Made by a program: the position numbers and the translations under genes. The notes beneath the pieces are model-generated. The model made no database searches, was not told where the DNA came from, and saw only the letters and a list, made by a program, of their open reading frames with translations. Below are positions 60,100 through 64,000 of a stretch of 64,000 bases of DNA, piece after piece; the first letter of the stretch is position 1, and the number at the start of each line of letters is the position of its first letter. This DNA comes from VXPQ01 sp965248175 (GTDB lineage: Bacteria; Bacteroidota; Rhodothermia; Rhodothermales; VXPQ01): positions 1,550,001 to 1,614,000 of the forward strand of contig OZ252093.1 of NCBI GenBank assembly GCA_965248175.1, written 5' to 3'.

Positions 60100-62316
60100 A
60101 TGTGTTTGGTTATGAGATATCGCAAAAGCATATACCAGGTCCTCGCCGGTTGCTTGTTGGCGGTGGTTTTTTCCGGAAGCGTACGAGCTCAGGAAGCACG
60201 CAGCTTGAACGTGGGAACTCTGAGATACAACACCAACTCGGCGCTGACGAGCGACGGCATTTCCTGGCCCCGTGACCGACGTGTCGAAGGCAACCGCCGG
60301 GCGATGCTCGATGCAAACACCGTCATTATCGGAGTGGATCGGACCTGGGCCGACGCCAGCGGCGTCGTGCGGGATATCCAGATTGCTCAGATAGGTCGTC
60401 GGAAGTTTTCCGACATCGAGCTGGTGACGCCTCCGGTGGCAGGCGCTTTCAAGCGGACCTATCGAACGCCGTATCCGTCCAAGATTCTGGATGGACAAGA
60501 ATGGACGAGTATACAGGCCGGGGGGGATCCTGTCGATCCGAATTCGCCCGCCGACGCTGTGATCTACACGCACCTTAATACCTGGACCGATATTGACATC
60601 GAACGCTGGGCCTATGCCTTCGCCAGCGACGATCATGACGATTATGTCATCATGGAATACCGGTTCACCAACACATCCGGCGAAGTCCGCAATAATGTGT
60701 ACTTCGGTTTGCAGGCCGAAACCTCTGCGCACGCCTATTATCCGGCCGATTTGTGGGGTAACTACTACGGCGCCACCTATTCCGGTTTCGTGGCGGGCGA
60801 TCAGGGTGCCGATTCCCTGCGGTTGTGGTATTCCTGGGACGCTGACCAGGTCAGTACTGTGTCGACGGACAGCCGGGGAAAACCGCATGGACAATGGGGG
60901 CATTTTCAGGAATCGCAGTTTTTCGGCCATGTAGTGCTGCATGCCGATACGTCGCCTGCCGACGAGACGGACGATCCGTTACAGCCCATGAAGGCAGGTT
61001 GGTCGCAGCGCGAACTGGCGCCGGACTTGAATGTCGCCGGACACGAGGACATTTACGATTATTTGTCGAAAGGATGGGATTCCGCCAATCCCGGGCCCTA
61101 TAGCGCTACCGTAGATCGTACCGGCGCCATCGTATCGCAAGGACCCTACCGCATTCTTAACCCTGGCCTTGGCCCCACTGGAGATGCGAGCGCGGATATC
61201 AACAACACCACGCAGTTCGATCCGCTGACCGAGCAGGAGAAGACTTCGTTGTTCAGTTTCGGGCCGTACGCCCTGAATCCAGGTGACGACGTTCGTATCG
61301 TTACGGCCTACGTGGGCGGCACCATTCCCTTTCGGTGGGCCATCGACGCGGGTGCAGCCTACGCCAACGGCAATCCGCAGCAGCTTCCTCTCAAGGCGTT
61401 GCCTTACGCCATTCCGAACGACGACGCCAATTACCTGAAGCGGGATGAAATAGATGCTATCCGGGCGTATACCGGAGGGCAAGTCATTGCTTCGCAAGGG
61501 AGCATGCTCGACAAGGCAATGAAAAACGAGGTGCTCGACATCGGGCGCCCCTTGCTTTTTATGAACGCTTCCAAAGCCGTTCGCACATGGCGAAGCGGCA
61601 ATGTAAAGCATGGGCAAGGTTCATTCGATATACCCCTTGCTCCGGCTACTCCGTCCCTGACGGGTTTTTCCGAGAACGATCAGGTCCGCCTCAATTGGGG
61701 GAATGAGGCGGCGGAAGATAACCGGGGAGGGCCTATTGCAGGCTACCGGATCTATCGTGAATATGTACGACCCGCAGCTTCGGACGCGCCAACGGACACC
61801 ACATTTCTTTTTCACGAGGAGTTACCCGCCGGCGCCCGGGAGTACGTGGATACGCGTGTTACCCGCGGGGACGATTATTACTACTACGTTGTCGCCGTCA
61901 ATGCCGATGGCGTCGAAAGTAGCCGTTTCCTGAACCGCACGGGTGCTACGAGCGATAAATTCCTCGAAGCGCTTACGCCCAGCCGTGCGCCCGACGAAAA
62001 CTGGCAGGAAAACGTGGTGGTGGTGCCGAATCCGTACCATGCCCGGGGAGCCTACAACTACGAGGAGGATCGCCGGCTGGCGTTCCTTAATCTGCCCGCA
62101 TACGCCAACATTCACATATACACCGTGACAGGCGATCGCGTGCAGACCATTGAGCACGTGTCGAGTACGGGCGACAACGATTGGGAACGACAAGAGACGT
62201 TCAGTACGACACGAATTGTCAGTGGAATCTACATTTACGTCGTCGAGGAGCTCAGCGGTCCTGGCGCAGGGCCGACTGGCAATCAGGCTATCGGTAAATT
62301 CGTGGTCATTAAATAA
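60100..62316 (+). CDS. Large secreted protein with FN3-like domain and T9SS-like sorting tail, copy 2
   Basis: 738 residues, paralogue of the protein at 50269. By eye about 40 substitutions separate them, enriched near the mature N-terminus (GTLRYN; PRDRRVEGN), in DQGAD and DSANPGPYSAT, and in the start of the sorting tail (HARGAYNYEEDRR). The FN3-like domain and the rest of the tail (IHIYTVTGDRVQTIEHVS; IVSGIYIYVVEE; GKFVVIK) are conserved. The same A-rich leader and double start (MCLV-MRYRK) are present. Its stop is 14 bp before PorV copy 2. Confidence 0.85.
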   Translation: MCLVMRYRKSIYQVLAGCLLAVVFSGSVRAQEARSLNVGTLRYNTNSALTSDGISWPRDRRVEGNRRAMLDANTVIIGVDRTWADASGVVRDIQIAQIGRRKFSDIELVTPPVAGAFKRTYRTPYPSKILDGQEWTSIQAGGDPVDPNSPADAVIYTHLNTWTDIDIERWAYAFASDDHDDYVIMEYRFTNTSGEVRNNVYFGLQAETSAHAYYPADLWGNYYGATYSGFVAGDQGADSLRLWYSWDADQVSTVSTDSRGKPHGQWGHFQESQFFGHVVLHADTSPADETDDPLQPMKAGWSQRELAPDLNVAGHEDIYDYLSKGWDSANPGPYSATVDRTGAIVSQGPYRILNPGLGPTGDASADINNTTQFDPLTEQEKTSLFSFGPYALNPGDDVRIVTAYVGGTIPFRWAIDAGAAYANGNPQQLPLKALPYAIPNDDANYLKRDEIDAIRAYTGGQVIASQGSMLDKAMKNEVLDIGRPLLFMNASKAVRTWRSGNVKHGQGSFDIPLAPATPSLTGFSENDQVRLNWGNEAAEDNRGGPIAGYRIYREYVRPAASDAPTDTTFLFHEELPAGAREYVDTRVTRGDDYYYYVVAVNADGVESSRFLNRTGATSDKFLEALTPSRAPDENWQENVVVVPNPYHARGAYNYEEDRRLAFLNLPAYANIHIYTVTGDRVQTIEHVSSTGDNDWERQETFSTTRIVSGIYIYVVEELSGPGAGPTGNQAIGKFVVIK

Positions 62317-62318
62317 TT

Positions 62319-62324
62319 AAGGAG
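62319..62324 (+). promoter_or_regulatory. Strong Shine-Dalgarno site before PorV copy 2
   Basis: AAGGAG six bases before ATG 62331, identical to the site before copy 1. Confidence 0.75.
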
Positions 62325-62330
62325 AAAACC

Positions 62331-63368
62331 ATGAGAAACGTAGTGACGGCCGCACTCGGTGTGGTTCTACTCTGTCTGGCGACCGCGGCTCCAGCATCGG
62401 CGCAGGTCAAGAAACTTGCACAGGCCGGGATGGGCTTTCTGCAAATCGCTCCATCGGCCGATGTGGCGGCTCTTGGCGGCGCCTATGTCGCCACCACCGG
62501 TAGGGCCACCTCGGTATTTTCCAATCCTGCCGGGCTGGGCATGCTCGAAGGTGGAGATATCACAGCCGGCTATACCCAATGGATTGCCGACATTAAGCTC
62601 TACAGTATAACGGCTGCCTATCGGGTTGGCAACATTGGCGTCATTGGCTTCAATGTTGTCTCGATGGACTACGGGACGCTGAAGGGAACCCGGCCCTGGC
62701 AGACGACAGACGATCCCTCTTTGCGAAACGACGGCTATATTTCGCTCGGGGATTTCTCGGTCAGCGAATACGCCGTCGGCCTTTCTTATGCGCGCCCGAT
62801 CACAGCGCAGTTCTATGTGGGCGGAAACGTCCGGCTCGCACAGCAGGATTTGGGTTCCACAGATATTATCAACGCGTTCACGGGAGACATTGAGAACAGC
62901 GATAACGCTCTCAACAATATCGTGTTCGATTTTGGCACCCTCTACTATCCGGGGTTCCACGACTTGCGTTTCGGGGCATCGCTGCGAAATTTCTCGAACC
63001 AGAGCGATTACTTCGATCAGCGCTTCGAACTACCCCTCACGCTGGATTTCGGGTTGGCAATGGACTTGTTCCGATTGCTTGATGCGTCGCCCGGCCCGGG
63101 CAATAGCCAGTTGACGCTTGCGATGGACTGGGTACATCCGCGCGATTATTCGGAGCGCCTGCATGTGGGTCTTGAGTACGGGTTCATGGAGCGGTTCTTC
63201 TTGCGCGGCGGATACAAGTTCAACTACGACGAGGAGAGTCTGTCTGCCGGGTTGGGCGTACATGTTGAAGCCGGTGGGTACGGAATCCGCGCGGATTACG
63301 CCTATTCGGCCTTTGGGACCTTCTTCGGATCTGTGAGCCGACTATCGCTGGGGATTTTGCTGAAGTAA
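62331..63368 (+). CDS. porV: PorV/PorQ-family outer-membrane protein, copy 2
   Basis: 345 residues, identical to the protein at 52500 except Ala for Gly at residue 22 in the signal peptide. A few silent changes are visible (for example around 62488-62506). The strong identity compared with the receptor in the same cassette suggests purifying selection or recent gene conversion: the shuttle is kept constant while receptor and cargo vary. Same expected role: outer-membrane shuttle for T9SS-tailed cargo. Confidence 0.88.
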   Translation: MRNVVTAALGVVLLCLATAAPASAQVKKLAQAGMGFLQIAPSADVAALGGAYVATTGRATSVFSNPAGLGMLEGGDITAGYTQWIADIKLYSITAAYRVGNIGVIGFNVVSMDYGTLKGTRPWQTTDDPSLRNDGYISLGDFSVSEYAVGLSYARPITAQFYVGGNVRLAQQDLGSTDIINAFTGDIENSDNALNNIVFDFGTLYYPGFHDLRFGASLRNFSNQSDYFDQRFELPLTLDFGLAMDLFRLLDASPGPGNSQLTLAMDWVHPRDYSERLHVGLEYGFMERFFLRGGYKFNYDEESLSAGLGVHVEAGGYGIRADYAYSAFGTFFGSVSRLSLGILLK

Positions 63369-63588
63369 GAGAGATATTCCTTCTTCCTCTCGGATCGCCG
63401 CAATTCCTCATGAGGAACTGCATAGGCTTATAGCGAATGCAGTGATTCTTGTTATGGAAACGTCTTTTGCCCGGAATCAACGGGACAGAGTTCTTTCTAT
63501 GTGAGTACTTCTGGTAAGAGCAAACGAAAGCGTTTCCACGAATCAAGCCGTAACACATCACATCGATTCCCCTCGGAATCCATGCTGT

Positions 63589-64000
63589 ATGTTCCTTCCG
63601 TCGTCGCAAGGCTTGCCGCCTTTTCCTGTCAGTTCGGATAAGGGAAGCTTGAGGTCTCCGGGGACCACCAAAACGTACGCGAGCGCTTGGAGAGGGTTTG
63701 TGCGTTTTTGTGAGGAACAAGGTATTCGGGCGCTTCCCGCCGGTGCGAGTGTGGTTGCAAGATATCTTAGGCAACGCGCCTTTTGGGGCAAGTCGCCGAG
63801 CGCAATCCGGGTAGACTATTCAGCCATCAAGGCAGCGCACGTTGAAGCAAGGCTGACAGCACAACATGCTGCCGGCGTATACAGAGTTTGCGAAGACCCG
63901 ACGGAGGACGAAGATGTGCAGGCTACCATGCGCGATCTTACGTACGCGGTACGCGAAAGGAGACGACCTGTAAATCGAATCAACTCGTTGACCAAGGAGC
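63589..64000 (+). CDS. Tyrosine recombinase, 3' partial (copy 2)
   Basis: ATG 63589 opens a frame that runs to the window end (137 codons). It begins MFLPSSQGLPPFPVSSDKGS and has the SAM-like core-binding domain TKTYASAWRGFVRFCEEQGI, SVVARYLRQRAFWGKSPSAI and YSAIKAAHVEARLTAQHAAG. The catalytic domain with the Tyr nucleophile is beyond base 64000. Unlike copy 1 it is not interrupted within the visible part, so this copy may be intact. It could encode the recombinase that moves or amplifies the cassette, or a neighbouring mobile-element integrase caught in the duplication. Confidence 0.75.
   Translation, partial: MFLPSSQGLPPFPVSSDKGSLRSPGTTKTYASAWRGFVRFCEEQGIRALPAGASVVARYLRQRAFWGKSPSAIRVDYSAIKAAHVEARLTAQHAAGVYRVCEDPTEDEDVQATMRDLTYAVRERRRPVNRINSLTKE

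Larger units (their letters stand above)
56322..64000 (+). repeat. Tandem duplication, copy 2 (open at the window end)
   Basis: Direct repeat of 46496-55230, offset about 9826-9831 bp up to the PorV gene. It lacks the IS1595 insertion, so its recombinase gene begins 220 bp after PorV instead of about 1.28 kb. The copy is still homologous to copy 1 at base 64000, so its end, and any third copy, lie outside the window. Confidence 0.92.

Noticed and set aside
1..64000. CRISPR arrays, rRNA genes, riboswitches
   Set aside because: No regularly spaced direct repeats of 25-40 bp with unique spacers, no rRNA-like stretches and no riboswitch core I recognise were seen on either strand.

Overview
The window looks like a chromosome segment from the Bacteroidota side of the FCB group, most likely a Rhodothermota/Balneolota-like, marine or host-associated bacterium. 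The lineage is inferred from gene content: TonB-dependent receptors with an N-terminal carboxypeptidase-regulatory-like domain, a DUF4249 partner lipoprotein, PorV-like outer-membrane proteins, a type IX secretion (T9SS)-like C-terminal sorting tail, A-rich leaders instead of Shine-Dalgarno sites at most starts, and one good Bacteroidota-type promoter (TTG / TANNTTTG). No 16S rRNA or ribosomal protein is present to confirm it.

Region 1 (1-21.8 kb) is ordinary chromosome. It holds a UvrD/PcrA helicase (5' cut by the window edge), an orphan solute-binding lipoprotein, a HAD phosphatase, a tRNA-dihydrouridine synthase, a DUF445 membrane protein, an mlaE-mlaF-mlaD lipid-transport operon, an ECF sigma/anti-sigma-like pair with an exported coiled-coil protein, a cell-wall amidase, apt, ridA, an SDR and mnmA. 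A DAHP synthase - TonB receptor - DUF4249 operon and tRNA-Thr(CGT) close the region.

Region 2 (21.8-35.67 kb) behaves like a genomic island. It starts in tRNA-Thr and ends at a decayed second copy of the 3' half of that tRNA (35645-35674). Inside are a broken Tn3-family transposase, an ECF sigma operon, a tonB-like gene bracketed by two inverted, related transposase-less elements, and a five-gene minus-strand cluster (exported TIM-barrel protein, GH3, carboxylesterase, gluconate-2-dehydrogenase-subunit-3-like protein, GMC oxidoreductase) that could oxidise and cleave glycosides in the periplasm. A 407-bp lipoprotein cassette bounded by perfect 25-bp inverted repeats lies at the right end.

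Region 3 (35.7-46.6 kb) carries a DUF6580 membrane protein, a large PIG-L deacetylase, a BCCT transporter and an outer-membrane barrel. These are followed by a promoter-headed operon of exported proteins (TIM barrel, Gfo/Idh/MocA oxidoreductase, DUF6807, TIM barrel), probably for sugar-derivative catabolism.

Region 4 (46.5-64.0 kb) is the most striking part. A cassette of TonB-dependent receptor, large secreted protein with an FN3-like domain and T9SS-like tail, PorV-like barrel and tyrosine-recombinase N-terminus is present twice in direct tandem, about 9.83 kb apart. The PorV copies differ by one residue, the secreted proteins by about 40, and the receptors are mosaics of identical and divergent blocks. 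An IS1595-family element sits in copy 1 with an 8-bp target duplication, and copy 2 preserves the empty site. A truncated IS3-family element lies at the junction of the two copies. The second copy starts with the last ~70 bp of the upstream TIM-barrel gene, which fixes the duplication as tandem and head-to-tail. The window ends inside the second recombinase gene, so more copies may follow.
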